Below are positions 23,659 through 32,668 of a stretch of DNA of 64,000 bases, piece by piece; the stretch's first letter is position 1, and every line of letters begins with the position of its first letter. Under the pieces are notes generated by a model that saw only the letters and a list, made by a program, of their open reading frames with translations, was not told where the DNA came from and did not search any database. The position numbers and the translations under genes were made by a program. The DNA lies in the NCBI GenBank assembly GCA_025869365.1, contig JAOZVV010000025.1, forward strand, positions 1-64,000, given 5' to 3'. The DNA comes from Pseudonocardia sp. (GTDB lineage Bacteria > Actinomycetota > Actinomycetes > Mycobacteriales > Pseudonocardiaceae).

Positions 23659-26506
23659 CGACCAGGTGCGGCGCGGCCCGGCGCCAGGCGGCGAGCTGGT
23701 TGCCGACGACCGGCAGTCCGATCGCCGCCGCGTAGTAGACGACCATGCCGTCGTAGGGGGACAGCGTGTGGGCGTTGAAGGCCTCGAACGTCTCGGCGAA
23801 GTCCTCCTCGTCCGGCGGGATCTCGACGCTCCGGCCGGTGAACCGGCGCAGGTGCCGGCCGGCCTTCGTCAGGGCCTGGTCGGACCGCAGCGTCGCGAGC
23901 CGGCCCGCCCAGCGCCGGGCCCGCCACTCCGCGGGGGTCAGGGCCCCGACGGGCGGGAACACATCGATCAGCCCGACGTAGGTGACGTCCGCCCCCTCCG
24001 CCCGCAGACGGCACGCCATCTCGTAGGCGACGAGGCCGCCGTAGGAGAAGCCCGCCAGGCTGTACGGACCTTCCGGCTGGGTGGCGCGCAGCAGCGTCAC
24101 CGCCTCTGCGACGACGTCGGCGACGGGGCGCTTGTCCCCGCCTGCCTGGTCGGTGGGCGGGTTCAGGCCGTACACCGGGCGTTCGGTGTCCAGTCGTGCG
24201 ATCAGGGTGTGGAAGGAGTTCAGCTGACCCCACGCGTCCGCGACGAAATGGAGCGGACGGCCCACCCCCGCGCGCAGCAGCGGCACGCCCTGCCGCGCCG
24301 TCGTGCGGGCCGCGGTGGCGGCCGCGGCGAGCCCGAGCACCGTGGGTCTGCGCATGAACTCCTGGATCGGGACGTCCGCACCCAGCTCGGCCTTGACCCG
24401 CCGCAGCAGGTCCATCGTGGCGCGCGACGTGCCGCCGAAGTCGAAGAAGTCGTCCTCCGGCTCGACCCCGGACAGGCCGAGCACGTCCTGCCAGATCAGG
24501 CCGACGAGCCGCAGGTCGTCCGCGTCCGCGAGAGCCGGGCTGTCGGGCCCGGCCGTCGCCGCGACGTCCCCGAGCACCGCGGTGCGGATCTCCGCGAGGC
24601 AGCCGGGGTTGCGCAGCGCGGCCTCGTTCGCCACGGCGTCCCCGTTGACCGCGTCCCGGGCCGCCCGTTCCGAGCGCTTCCCGTTGTGCGTGACCGGGAG
24701 GTCGGGCACGGCGACGATGCGGGACGGCACGTGCGCCGCGGAGTTCTCCGTGCGCAGCGTCAGCCGCAGCGAACGGTCCAGGTCGCTGTCCAGGGCGGCG
24801 CCGGGTGCGAGCACCACGAGCAGCACCATCCGGGAGCGCCCCGGCCCCTCGGGGTCACGCTGCTCCACGGCCATGCAGTCCGCGATCTCCGGCACCCGGT
24901 GCAGGGTCCGGTAGATCTCGCCGGGCCCGATCCGGATGCCGTCGATGTTCAGCACGCCGTCCGACCGGCCGTGGACGCGGGCGGACCCGTCCGGGGCGAA
25001 CTCGACGAGGTCGCCGTGGGTCCACACGCCGGGATGGTCCGCGAAGTAGGCGTCGTGGAAGCGGCTGCCGTCCGCGTCGCGCAGGAAGCCGACCGGACGC
25101 GACGGGAACGGCCTGCGGCACACGAGCTCGCCCACCGCGCCGACGACCTCCTGGCCGTTCACGTCGACCGCCGCCACGTCGAGGCCGAGGCTCCGGGACT
25201 GGCAGCGACCCGGCCGGACCGGCAGGTCGGGATGGCCGAGGACGAAGCAGCCGATGATGTCCGTGCCCCCGGAGATGGACTGCAGCGGCAGCGGGCCCAC
25301 CGCCTCGGCCAGCCAGTCGAACTGCCAGTCGTGCAGCACCGCGCCGGTCGAGAGCACCGACCTCAGCCGGGACAGGTCGACGGCCTCGGCCGGGCGGTAC
25401 CCCGCGTCCTGGCACAGCTGCAGGTAGCCGGGGCTCGTGCCGAACACGGTGACGCCGTTCGCCGCGACGAGCTCCCAGAGCGTCTCCGGGCCGTCGATCG
25501 CCCCGTCGTAGAGGACGACGTGCGCGCCCGCCGCGAGGGCGGAGAGCTGCCAGTTCCACATCATCCAGGCGGTGGTGGTGTGGAAGTAGAGCGTCTCGCC
25601 CGCGCGGAGATCGCCGTGGAGCCGGTGTTCCTTGAGGTGTTCGAGCAGGGTGCCCCCGGCGCCGTGGACCATCGCCTTGGGCGGGCCGGTCGTCCCCGAG
25701 GAGAACATCACGAACAACGGGTGGTCGAAGGGCAGCCGCGGCCACTCGGGACGCGGTGCGCCCGCGGCGGCGTCGTCGAGCTCGGTCAGCCGGTCCACCG
25801 GCACGGCCAGCCCGGTCGGGAGCGGGAGGCCGTCGAGCAGGACGATGCGGCGGACGGTCGGAAGGCCGGCGAGCAGGGCGGCCGTCACCGCGTCCGCGTC
25901 GCCGGGCACGCCGGCGCGGTCCAGCACCAGCAGTACCGGGTCGACCTGCTCGAACCGACCCAGCAACGCCTCGACGCCGACGTCCGGGGTCGCCGTGGAC
26001 ACCGTGCCGCCCAGGGCGGCGGTGGCCAGTACGGTCACGGCCGCGTGCAGCCCGTTGGGGCCGATGACGACGACCCGGTCCCCGGCGGTGACGTCCAGCG
26101 CGGCCAGCGCGGCGGAGGTCCGGCCGACCGCCTCCCGCAGCTCCCGCCGGGTGAGCCGCTCGGCGGGGCGGTCGTGGTGCAGGGACGTGAGCGCGGGGGA
26201 CTCGTCGTCCAGGCCGGGAAGGGGCCGCAGGAGCGCCTCGGCGTAGTTCAGCGTGACGCCCGGGAAGAACCGGGCGGACTCGACGTCCTCGCCGAGGATC
26301 ACCTCGTCCGCGGTGCCGGACCAGGGCACGCCGGACCAGTCCAGCACCGCGCGCCAGAACACCGGCGCCTGCTCCACCGAGAACGCGTGCAGCGCCGCCG
26401 GATCGGCGAGCGAGCGTCCGGCCCGCTGCTCGCAGAGGGCCCGGAAGGCCGCCAGCTGGGTGCCGCCGGTGCTGTCCGGGGACGGGGCCGTGTGCGTGAG
26501 TGTCAC
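23570..26506 (-). CDS. Stand-alone NRPS-like synthetase: adenylation-PCP-thioesterase
   Basis: 978 residues from GTG 26506 (weak upstream site). Residues about 15-650 are an acetoacetyl-CoA-synthetase-like adenylating domain: FSSGTTGPPKAMVHG (268-282), TTTAWMMWNWQLSAL, SISGGTDIIGCFV, GELVCRRPFPSRPVGF and LPVTHNGKRSE with the C-terminal catalytic Lys. A carrier domain follows: EDDFFDFGGTSRAT, with Ser694 for phosphopantetheine. Then a thioesterase: AGFSYGGLVAYE (Ser821) and GDHDVIL (His957). No condensation or reductase domain. It would activate one carboxylic acid, load it on itself and release or transfer it. The gene diverges from the LCP gene, so cell-wall-linked acylation is possible but unproven. 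Confidence 0.85.
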   Translation of the reverse strand: MTLTHTAPSPDSTGGTQLAAFRALCEQRAGRSLADPAALHAFSVEQAPVFWRAVLDWSGVPWSGTADEVILGEDVESARFFPGVTLNYAEALLRPLPGLDDESPALTSLHHDRPAERLTRRELREAVGRTSAALAALDVTAGDRVVVIGPNGLHAAVTVLATAALGGTVSTATPDVGVEALLGRFEQVDPVLLVLDRAGVPGDADAVTAALLAGLPTVRRIVLLDGLPLPTGLAVPVDRLTELDDAAAGAPRPEWPRLPFDHPLFVMFSSGTTGPPKAMVHGAGGTLLEHLKEHRLHGDLRAGETLYFHTTTAWMMWNWQLSALAAGAHVVLYDGAIDGPETLWELVAANGVTVFGTSPGYLQLCQDAGYRPAEAVDLSRLRSVLSTGAVLHDWQFDWLAEAVGPLPLQSISGGTDIIGCFVLGHPDLPVRPGRCQSRSLGLDVAAVDVNGQEVVGAVGELVCRRPFPSRPVGFLRDADGSRFHDAYFADHPGVWTHGDLVEFAPDGSARVHGRSDGVLNIDGIRIGPGEIYRTLHRVPEIADCMAVEQRDPEGPGRSRMVLLVVLAPGAALDSDLDRSLRLTLRTENSAAHVPSRIVAVPDLPVTHNGKRSERAARDAVNGDAVANEAALRNPGCLAEIRTAVLGDVAATAGPDSPALADADDLRLVGLIWQDVLGLSGVEPEDDFFDFGGTSRATMDLLRRVKAELGADVPIQEFMRRPTVLGLAAAATAARTTARQGVPLLRAGVGRPLHFVADAWGQLNSFHTLIARLDTERPVYGLNPPTDQAGGDKRPVADVVAEAVTLLRATQPEGPYSLAGFSYGGLVAYEMACRLRAEGADVTYVGLIDVFPPVGALTPAEWRARRWAGRLATLRSDQALTKAGRHLRRFTGRSVEIPPDEEDFAETFEAFNAHTLSPYDGMVVYYAAAIGLPVVGNQLAAWRRAAPHLVVTEVPGDHDVILAEPNVSVLAARISATLG

Positions 26507-26566
26507 CGTCGGGAGTCCCGTCGTCGAGCAGGCTGGGGCAACGACGAGATCGGCCGGACGGGGTGT

Positions 26567-26600
26567 GCCGTTACTCCCTTCACGAGCACTCGGTAACGGC
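26567..26600. promoter_or_regulatory. Inverted GCCGTTAC/GTAACGGC pair between divergent genes
   Basis: GCCGTTAC at 26567-26574 and GTAACGGC at 26593-26600 are exact reverse complements separated by 18 bases, centred in the 148-base gap between the synthetase (leftward) and LCP (rightward) genes. It is the most symmetrical example of the TA-rich element seen in several gaps of the window and could serve both promoters. Confidence 0.5.
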
Positions 26601-26654
26601 CACCGGTCCCCGACAGACATCCCGGGGGACGCACGGCACCGGAGGGGCACATCG

Positions 26655-27692
26655 ATGAGTGACCGCACGAGTCTGCGGCCGGAGGCCACGCGGCGGCGGG
26701 GCCGGCGGGTCCTGGTGGGGGTCGTGGCCGCCCTGCTGGTGATCGTGCTGGCGGTCGCGGCGGCCGTCTGGGTCGTCACGGACCGCCTGGGGGACAACGT
26801 CGCCCGGGTGCCGAACGCGTTCGCCGGGATCGACGAGGCGACCCGGCCGGTGGAGGATGCCGCGGCGACGACGTTCCTCCTGGTGGGGACGGACACCCGC
26901 GCGGACGGGCCGACGACGGGCACCGATGCGGCGGCCGGGACGGACGCGGGGTCCCAGCGCAGCGACGTGATCATGCTGGCCCATCTCGCGGCGGACGGGA
27001 CCACGGCGTCGGTGACGTCGATCCCGCGCGACAGCTGGGTGGACATCCCCGGCCGCGGCAAGAACAAGATCAACGCGGCGTACGCGTTCGGCGGTGCGCC
27101 GTTGCTGATCCGGACGGTGGAGAACCTGACCGGGGTGCGGATCGACCACTTCGGTGTCATCGACTTCGCCGGGTTCCAGCAGATGGTGGACTCCGTCGGC
27201 GGGATCGACGTGCGGGTGGCCGCGGCGACGTCGAACTTCGGTGTGGACTTCCACGAGGGACTCAACCACCTCGACGGCGCGCAGGCGCTGGCCTACGTGC
27301 GTCAGCGCTACGGGCTGCCGAACGGGGACCTGGACCGGGCGAAGCGGCAGCAGAACGCGCTGCGCGCGTTGTTGGGCAAGGTGAGCAGCAGCTCGTCGGA
27401 CCTGGTGGGGCTCTACGATCTGGTCGACGCGACGAGCCGCACCGTCAGCGTGGACGACACCCTGACCAACGGCGGCCTGCGGACACTCGCGCTGGACAAC
27501 CGCAACCTGCGGGCGTCCGGTGTCACGTTCACCAGCGCGCCGGTCGCGGGGCTCGGCCGCGAGGGCCCGCAGTCCGTGGTCTACCTCGACGACGCCGCGG
27601 GCGCCGAGCTGTGGTCCGCCGTCCGTGGAGGGACGGTCGCGCAGTACGTCAGCACCCACCCGAACGAGGCGCTGGGCGCGACCCCGTCCTGA
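26655..27692 (+). CDS. LytR-CpsA-Psr (LCP) family glycopolymer ligase
   Basis: 345 residues from ATG 26655 (GGAGGGG seven bases upstream). Short cytoplasmic tail, one helix (about 20-42), then the LCP domain: FLLVGTDTRAD, RSDVIMLAHL (Arg-Asp for the pyrophosphate metal), SIPRDSWVDIPGRGKNKIN, VIDFAGFQQMVDSVGGIDV, LNHLDGAQALAYVRQRYG and GDLDRAKRQQ. LCP enzymes move glycopolymers from lipid carriers to peptidoglycan outside the membrane. No LytR_C domain follows. It ends 12 bases before the convergent deacetylase gene. It could attach a polysaccharide made by one of the EPS loci to the wall. Confidence 0.93.
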   Translation: MSDRTSLRPEATRRRGRRVLVGVVAALLVIVLAVAAAVWVVTDRLGDNVARVPNAFAGIDEATRPVEDAAATTFLLVGTDTRADGPTTGTDAAAGTDAGSQRSDVIMLAHLAADGTTASVTSIPRDSWVDIPGRGKNKINAAYAFGGAPLLIRTVENLTGVRIDHFGVIDFAGFQQMVDSVGGIDVRVAAATSNFGVDFHEGLNHLDGAQALAYVRQRYGLPNGDLDRAKRQQNALRALLGKVSSSSSDLVGLYDLVDATSRTVSVDDTLTNGGLRTLALDNRNLRASGVTFTSAPVAGLGREGPQSVVYLDDAAGAELWSAVRGGTVAQYVSTHPNEALGATPS

Positions 27693-27704
27693 GTCGGTCC
27701 TGAG

Positions 27705-28478
27705 TCAGCCGGTGCCCCGTGCGCTCAGGATCCAGGACCGCACGGTGGTGTACGAGGAGTTGCCCAGGACGCGTTTCGCCCCCTCGAACGCCTGGTAGCG
27801 CGCCCTGGCGCGGCGGGGCCGCAGCCCGGTCCAGGTGACGAGGTCCCGCAGGGCGGGGATCGACAGCTCACGCGTGACGGCGATCCGTTGCATGCACCGG
27901 CCGGGCGTCCACTCCCGGTTGGTCCCGGGAACCGAGCCCAGCACGTGCGTGTAGCCGGTCCCGACCGCCACGCGTCTCTCCCGCTCGCCGCCGCGGCCCC
28001 CGGGCAGGGATATGGCGGTGACGCCGGTGCCCGTCCAGGCCTCGAGGGCCTGCCGGCTGGCGACCAGCTCGTGCTCCAGCTCGCTCAGGGGGAGGTCCTG
28101 CAGCGCCCGGTGCGTGCAGGAGTGCGACTGCACGCCCATGCCCGCCCCGACCAGGACCCGGCCGTCGTCCTCGCCGACCCAGCCGGGCGAGCCGATGTTG
28201 TCCGACACGACGAAGAACTCGGCCACCAGGCCGCGTTCCACCAGCAGCGGCAGTGCCACGTCCACGTTGGACACGTCACCGTCGTCGAAGGTGAGCACCA
28301 CGCTCCGGTCGTCGGCCGCGGCCTCCAGGTCGTCGAGCCGCACGGTGCGGTACCCCTGCGCGACGAGCCAGTCGAGCTGGCGCGCGAAGTCCTCCGTCCG
28401 CACGCTGTAGACGGGATTGAAGTGGCCGTCGTCGCCGGGGGCGTCGTGGACGCCGTGGTACATCAGAACAGGGATCAC
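27705..28478 (-). CDS. Polysaccharide deacetylase (CE4 family)
   Basis: 257 residues from GTG 28478, with GGGAG six bases upstream, 16 bases after the dehydrogenase stop. NodB-type motifs: VVLTFDDGD (Asp65/Asp66), VQSHSCTHRAL (metal His119 and His123, H-S-x2-H) and a shortened motif 3 (SLPGGRGG). The opening IPVLMYHGVHD is typical of this subgroup. No signal peptide or helix is visible, so it may act on intracellular lipid-linked sugar or be cytosolic. It pairs with the nucleotide-sugar dehydrogenase upstream, consistent with tailoring an N-acetylated sugar. Confidence 0.88.
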   Translation of the reverse strand: MIPVLMYHGVHDAPGDDGHFNPVYSVRTEDFARQLDWLVAQGYRTVRLDDLEAAADDRSVVLTFDDGDVSNVDVALPLLVERGLVAEFFVVSDNIGSPGWVGEDDGRVLVGAGMGVQSHSCTHRALQDLPLSELEHELVASRQALEAWTGTGVTAISLPGGRGGERERRVAVGTGYTHVLGSVPGTNREWTPGRCMQRIAVTRELSIPALRDLVTWTGLRPRRARARYQAFEGAKRVLGNSSYTTVRSWILSARGTG

Positions 28479-28494
28479 CGTGCGCTCCCGCGGG

Positions 28495-29814
28495 TCAGAG
28501 CCGGTCGACGGCGGGATCGGCCAGCCGGTTGCGGGTGTCCAGGACCCGGCTCGCGCGGCTCTCCAGCAGGTCCCAGTCCAGGTCGTCGTGGTCGGTGAGC
28601 ACCAGTACGAGATCCGAGCGGTCCACCCTCTCCTCGGTCATCTCCACGAGCTCGATGAACGAGGGGACGTACATCGGATCGATCAGCGGGTCGGCCGCCG
28701 ACAGCCGGGCCCCCCGGTCCGCGAGCCGCCGGGCCACGTCGAGCGCGGGGGACTGGCGCGCGTCACCGGAGTTCGACTTGTACGAGAGCCCGACGAGCAG
28801 GATGGCGCTGTCCCTGATCGACCTGGACCGCTCGTTGAGGTGCGCGGTGACCCGGTCGACCACGTAGTCCGGCATGTGCTCGTTGATGTCGTTGGCGATG
28901 TCGATGAAGCGGAAGGTCCGGCCGACCGAGCGTTGTACCTGCCACTGGAGGTAGGACGGGTCGATGGGCAGGCAGTGCCCGCCCACCCCCGGCCCGGGGG
29001 TGAACTTCATGAACCCGAAGGGTTTGCTCGCGGCCGCGTCGACGACGGACCAGACGTCGATGCCCAGCCCGTGGCAGTACATGGCCAGCTCGTTGACCAG
29101 CGCGATGTTGACGTGGCGGAACGTGTTCTCGAACAGCTTCGTCAGCTCCGCCTCGCGGATCGTCGCGACCGGCACGAGCTCGTCGACGATGTCGCGGTAG
29201 AACGCGGACACGGCGTCGAGCGACCCGGCGTCGAGCCCCGACACGACCTTGGGCGTGTTGCGCAGGCCCCACCTGCGGTTGCTCGGGTCGATCCGCTCCG
29301 GGCTGTAGCCCACCCGGAAGTCCCGCCCGGCCCGCAGGGGCCCGCTGCTCTCCAGGATCGGGATGAAGACGTCCTCGGTCGTGCCGGGGTAGGTGGTCGA
29401 CTCGAGCACCACGCAGCACCCGGGGCTCAGGTGCGGCCCGATCTCCACCGCGGCCGCCTCGATGTAACTCAGGTCCGGCGCGCCGTCCCGCAGGGGGGTC
29501 GGCACGGACACCACGACGACGTCGAAACCGGCCATCAGCGCGGCGTCGTCGGTCGGCTCGTACCTGCCGGTCGCCAGCATCGAGGCCACGGTCTCCCCCG
29601 ACACGTCGTCGATGAAGGAGCCGCCGCGACGGAGGAGATCGATCCGGTTCTTGTCGGTGTCGTACCCGATCACGTGGTAGCCGGCCTCGACCGCGCGCAC
29701 CGCGAGCGGCAGCCCGACGTACCCCTGGCCGACGACGACCAGGCGGCGCGGTACCGCTCCGCCGGACGACTCCGGGAGCGCCTGCTCGCCCGATTCCGAT
29801 CGACTCCGGGTCAT
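28495..29814 (-). CDS. Nucleotide-sugar 6-dehydrogenase (WbpA/UDP-GlcNAc dehydrogenase-like)
   Basis: 439 residues from ATG 29814 (GAGGAGG four bases upstream). RLVVVGQGYVGLPLA is the NAD fold, VVSVPTPLRDGAPDLSYI and VVLESTTYPGTTEDV follow, then LFENTFRHVNIALVNELA and GPGVGGHCLPIDP with catalytic Cys281, closing with the UDP-binding domain (LLVGLSYKSNSGD). The PDLSYI and STTYPGTT strings fit the WbpA/WecC branch that oxidises UDP-GlcNAc or UDP-ManNAc to the uronic acid, rather than UDP-glucose dehydrogenase. The exact substrate needs testing. Transcribed with the deacetylase gene. Confidence 0.9.
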   Translation of the reverse strand: MTRSRSESGEQALPESSGGAVPRRLVVVGQGYVGLPLAVRAVEAGYHVIGYDTDKNRIDLLRRGGSFIDDVSGETVASMLATGRYEPTDDAALMAGFDVVVVSVPTPLRDGAPDLSYIEAAAVEIGPHLSPGCCVVLESTTYPGTTEDVFIPILESSGPLRAGRDFRVGYSPERIDPSNRRWGLRNTPKVVSGLDAGSLDAVSAFYRDIVDELVPVATIREAELTKLFENTFRHVNIALVNELAMYCHGLGIDVWSVVDAAASKPFGFMKFTPGPGVGGHCLPIDPSYLQWQVQRSVGRTFRFIDIANDINEHMPDYVVDRVTAHLNERSRSIRDSAILLVGLSYKSNSGDARQSPALDVARRLADRGARLSAADPLIDPMYVPSFIELVEMTEERVDRSDLVLVLTDHDDLDWDLLESRASRVLDTRNRLADPAVDRL

Positions 29815-29940
29815 ATCGCCTCCTCGCGATCCGCACCGGCGGCTCGACGCCCATTACGAGCCCGGCGGTGTTGTCGAAGGAGGACTCGTGATGGCCCCCG
29901 CGTTCATTAACGGCGCGGCATCACGGATTCCGGTAAGCGG

Positions 29941-30162
29941 TCAACTGGTGGACTCGAGGAAAGTGAAATCGTCGTGGCAGGTGTGCGTGCATTCGTCCAG
30001 CGCGCCGATGTGATCGGCCCACCAGGAGCCGTCCTGCCACACCAGCTGCGCGCGCCAGCAGAGCCGGCACCACCCGGGCGGAAGGTGCGGCACCGCCGTC
30101 CCGGTCGAGGTCTCCGGAGCTTGCGGCGCCGTCGACGGCAGGTCCACCGGTACGTCGGCCAT
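29941..30162 (-). CDS. Small Cys/His protein, paralog A (unknown function)
   Basis: 73 residues from ATG 30162; a run of seven G lies six bases upstream. The last 43 residues carry WCRLCWRAQLVWQDGSWWAD, then HIGALDECTHTCHDD and end in FTFLESTS. C-x2-C and C-x3-C-H would make a zinc site; the Trp content is striking. The protein at 32414-32650 repeats the same C-terminal block almost residue for residue, ending in the same TFLESTS. The N-terminal 30 residues are Pro/Ala-rich and not conserved between the two. It diverges from the CapD-type gene. No known family recognised. Confidence 0.7.
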   Translation of the reverse strand: MADVPVDLPSTAPQAPETSTGTAVPHLPPGWCRLCWRAQLVWQDGSWWADHIGALDECTHTCHDDFTFLESTS

Positions 30163-30397
30163 CAACAGCCCCCCCGGGTCGATCGCCGCCGGCGACGACG
30201 ACGTTCCTGAGGCCGAGGATACCGCAGCGTCCCGGCCCGGGCGCGGAAGGCGAACGGTTCCGGGGGAGATCAGTACCGCCGAACAACCCAATCACCATCA
30301 GTATCCGGTCGGACACTATTTCCGGCGTGTTAACGGTATTCAAGATCCGCACGAGTCCGGGCGTGCGAGGAATCCCAGGGGTCAAGGGGAGGCTGCT

Positions 30398-32245
30398 TTG
30401 TACTCATTCGATCACGGGTCACGATCACGGCTTATCGTGCTGGGCGTGGCACTTTTCGACGGCGCCTCCTGGGTTCTGGCGCTCTTTCTCGCTGCCTGGT
30501 CGCGCTACGACTGGACCGTCCAGCCGATAGACGGCCGGGGGTTGGCCGTCCTGGCCCTGGTGGCCGTGGCCGCCCAGTGGCTCCTCGGCGCCGCGATGCG
30601 CACCTACCGCGGGCGGTACTTCCTCGGCACGATCGAGCAGGCGTCGAACGTCGCCCTGGTGGCAGCGGCCGTCGCGCTCGTGCTCGTCGCGTTCCAGGCG
30701 GTCACCGGTCCCGCGCTCCCGCGGTCCGTGCCGCTGACCGCGGCGCTGGCCATGATCGTCATCGCCATCGGGACCCGGGTGGGCATCCGCATCCGGCAGG
30801 AGCGCCGTGCACGGGTGCGCAGTCGTGCCGCGGGGCAGGCGGTCATCGTCTTCGGCGCCGGAGAGGCCGGGCGTCAGCTGGTCCGGTCCATGCTCGCCGA
30901 GCCGGCGTGCGGATGTCGCCCCGTCGCGCTGCTGGACGACGACCCGGACCTGAGGCGCCGGTCCATCCACGGCGTCGAGGTGAAGGGGGACCGTTCGCGT
31001 CTCGCGGCGGTCGCCGAGGAGCTGGACGCCGGCCTGCTCGTCATCGCCGTGCCCAGCCGGCAGCCCGAGGTGACGAAGGAGCTCGCCACGGCGGCGATCG
31101 ACGCCGGCCTGAGCGTCAAGGTGGTCCCTCCGCTGAGCGAGCGCATCCAGCCGTGGATCGAGTTCACCGACCTGCGCGACGTCGACATCAACGACCTGCT
31201 CGGCCGCCCGCCCGTGGACACCGACGTCGCCGCGATCGCCGGCTTCCTGCGGGGCAAGCGGGTGCTCGTCACGGGGGCGGGAGGCTCGATCGGTTCCGAG
31301 CTGTGCCGGCAGATCCACTCGTTCGGTCCGGCCGAGCTGATGATGCTCGACCGTGACGAGTCCGCCCTGCACGCCGTGCAGCTCTCGATCACCGGGCGCG
31401 CGCTCCTCGACTCCGGCGACGTCATCCTCGCCGACATCCGGGACGCCGGCACCGTGCACGGCATCTTCCGGGCGCGGCGGCCGGAGGTCGTGTTCCACGC
31501 GGCCGCCCTCAAGCACCTGCCGATGCTCGAGCAGTACCCGGTCGAGGCGTGGAAGACGAACGTGCTCGGGACGCTCAACGTGCTCGACGCCGCCGAGGAG
31601 TCCGGGGTCGAGCGATTCGTCAACATCTCCACGGACAAGGCGGCGAACCCGGTCAGCAACCTGGGGCGCTCCAAGCGGATCGGTGAGCTCCTGGTCGCGG
31701 CCGTGGCGGAACGGACCCGCCTGCCCTACGTCTCCGTGCGGTTCGGCAACGTCCTGGGCAGCCGGGGATCGGTGCTGACCACCTTCTCCGACCAGATCGT
31801 CTCCGGCCGGTCGTTGACGATCACCCATCCCGACGTCACCCGGTTCTTCATGACGATCCCCGAGGCGGTCGAGCTGGTGATCCAGGCCGCGGTGATCGGC
31901 CGGTCGGCCGAGACCCTGGTCCTGGACATGGGCACGCCCGTGCGGATCGTGGACCTCGCCCGCCAGCTCATGGTGCTGGCGGGCCGCGAGGCCCCGATCG
32001 TCTTCACCGGCCTCCGCGGGGGTGAGAAGCTGCACGAGGAGCTGTTCGGGGACGGGGAGTGCGACGCCCGCCCTTTCCACCCGGCGATCTCGCACGTCAC
32101 CGTGCCGGCACTGGACGAGGAGTGCATCCGGGGGCTGACCGCGGTCGACGAGCCCGAATTCGCGACGAAGGAGCTGAAGGAGCTCAGCGCCCCGACCGCG
32201 GACCGGACATGGACCCACGACGCCACCGCGGCGCCGCTGCGGTGA
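30398..32245 (+). CDS. CapD/PglF-type nucleotide-sugar 4,6-dehydratase
   Basis: 615 residues with a TTG start at 30398, chosen because AGGGGAGG lies five bases upstream and no other start fits. Four N-terminal helices (to about residue 130), a first Rossmann-like domain (VIVFGAGEAGRQLVRSM) and the catalytic SDR domain: VLVTGAGGSIGSELCRQI, MLDRDESALH, VVFHAAALKHLPMLE, NISTDKAANPVSNLGRSKR and VRFGNVLGSRGSV. The T-D-K...S-K arrangement, without a YxxxK, is that of membrane UDP-GlcNAc 4,6-dehydratases such as PglF/WbpM. It is a close paralog of 39549-41441 and flanked by the two small Cys/His genes, suggesting a duplicated pathway step. Confidence 0.9.
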   Translation: MYSFDHGSRSRLIVLGVALFDGASWVLALFLAAWSRYDWTVQPIDGRGLAVLALVAVAAQWLLGAAMRTYRGRYFLGTIEQASNVALVAAAVALVLVAFQAVTGPALPRSVPLTAALAMIVIAIGTRVGIRIRQERRARVRSRAAGQAVIVFGAGEAGRQLVRSMLAEPACGCRPVALLDDDPDLRRRSIHGVEVKGDRSRLAAVAEELDAGLLVIAVPSRQPEVTKELATAAIDAGLSVKVVPPLSERIQPWIEFTDLRDVDINDLLGRPPVDTDVAAIAGFLRGKRVLVTGAGGSIGSELCRQIHSFGPAELMMLDRDESALHAVQLSITGRALLDSGDVILADIRDAGTVHGIFRARRPEVVFHAAALKHLPMLEQYPVEAWKTNVLGTLNVLDAAEESGVERFVNISTDKAANPVSNLGRSKRIGELLVAAVAERTRLPYVSVRFGNVLGSRGSVLTTFSDQIVSGRSLTITHPDVTRFFMTIPEAVELVIQAAVIGRSAETLVLDMGTPVRIVDLARQLMVLAGREAPIVFTGLRGGEKLHEELFGDGECDARPFHPAISHVTVPALDEECIRGLTAVDEPEFATKELKELSAPTADRTWTHDATAAPLR

Positions 32246-32413
32246 TGCGGTCATCCCGCCGATCCGGCCCGCTTCGGCCGGCGGAGTGTGGCGAGGGGAG
32301 GCGCTCGGCGACGATTGCTGGGATGATGGACCCCGGTGCGGGCTGCGCGCGCGCAGGCCAGGGGACGCGGCAGCAGGCATCGCCGATGGTCAGAACTCGC
32401 TCGCAGTGGATGA

Positions 32414-32650
32414 GTGGTGGGGCCGATGGAGATGGTGGGGAAGGGCGATCTCGCCCACGCCGGCGCGTCCCCGGTTGAGGTGGAGGACGGCACACCCGGC
32501 CCGGCGATACCGGACGACTGGTGCAGACTGTGCTGGCGGGACACCTTCGTGTGGCGTGACGGCAACTGGTGGGCGGACCACATCGGCCCCCTCGCCGAGT
32601 GCCGCCACGGCTGCCACGACGATCCGACGTTCCTGGAGTCGACGAGCTGA
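32414..32650 (+). CDS. Small Cys/His protein, paralog B (unknown function)
   Basis: 78 residues from GTG 32414; ATG 32426 and ATG 32432 are alternatives. The C-terminal block reads DDWCRLCWRDTFVWRDGNWW, then HIGPLAECRHGCHDD and PTFLESTS, matching the protein at 29941-30162 nearly throughout. The shared pattern is W-C-R-L-C-W-R-x3-V-W-x-D-G-x-W-W-A-D-H-I-G followed by L-x-E-C-x-H-x-C-H-D-D. It follows the CapD-type gene on the same strand (169 bases) and converges with the PglC-like gene 18 bases away. Predicted cytosolic zinc-binding; function unknown. Confidence 0.72.
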   Translation: MVGPMEMVGKGDLAHAGASPVEVEDGTPGPAIPDDWCRLCWRDTFVWRDGNWWADHIGPLAECRHGCHDDPTFLESTS

Positions 32651-32668
32651 GCCGCCCGGCGCCCGGGC

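Noticed and set aside
30425..32380. Long minus-strand open frame opposite the CapD-type gene
   Set aside because: Low-complexity composition; the plus strand carries all dehydratase motifs. Similar mirror frames lie opposite most genes of the window.
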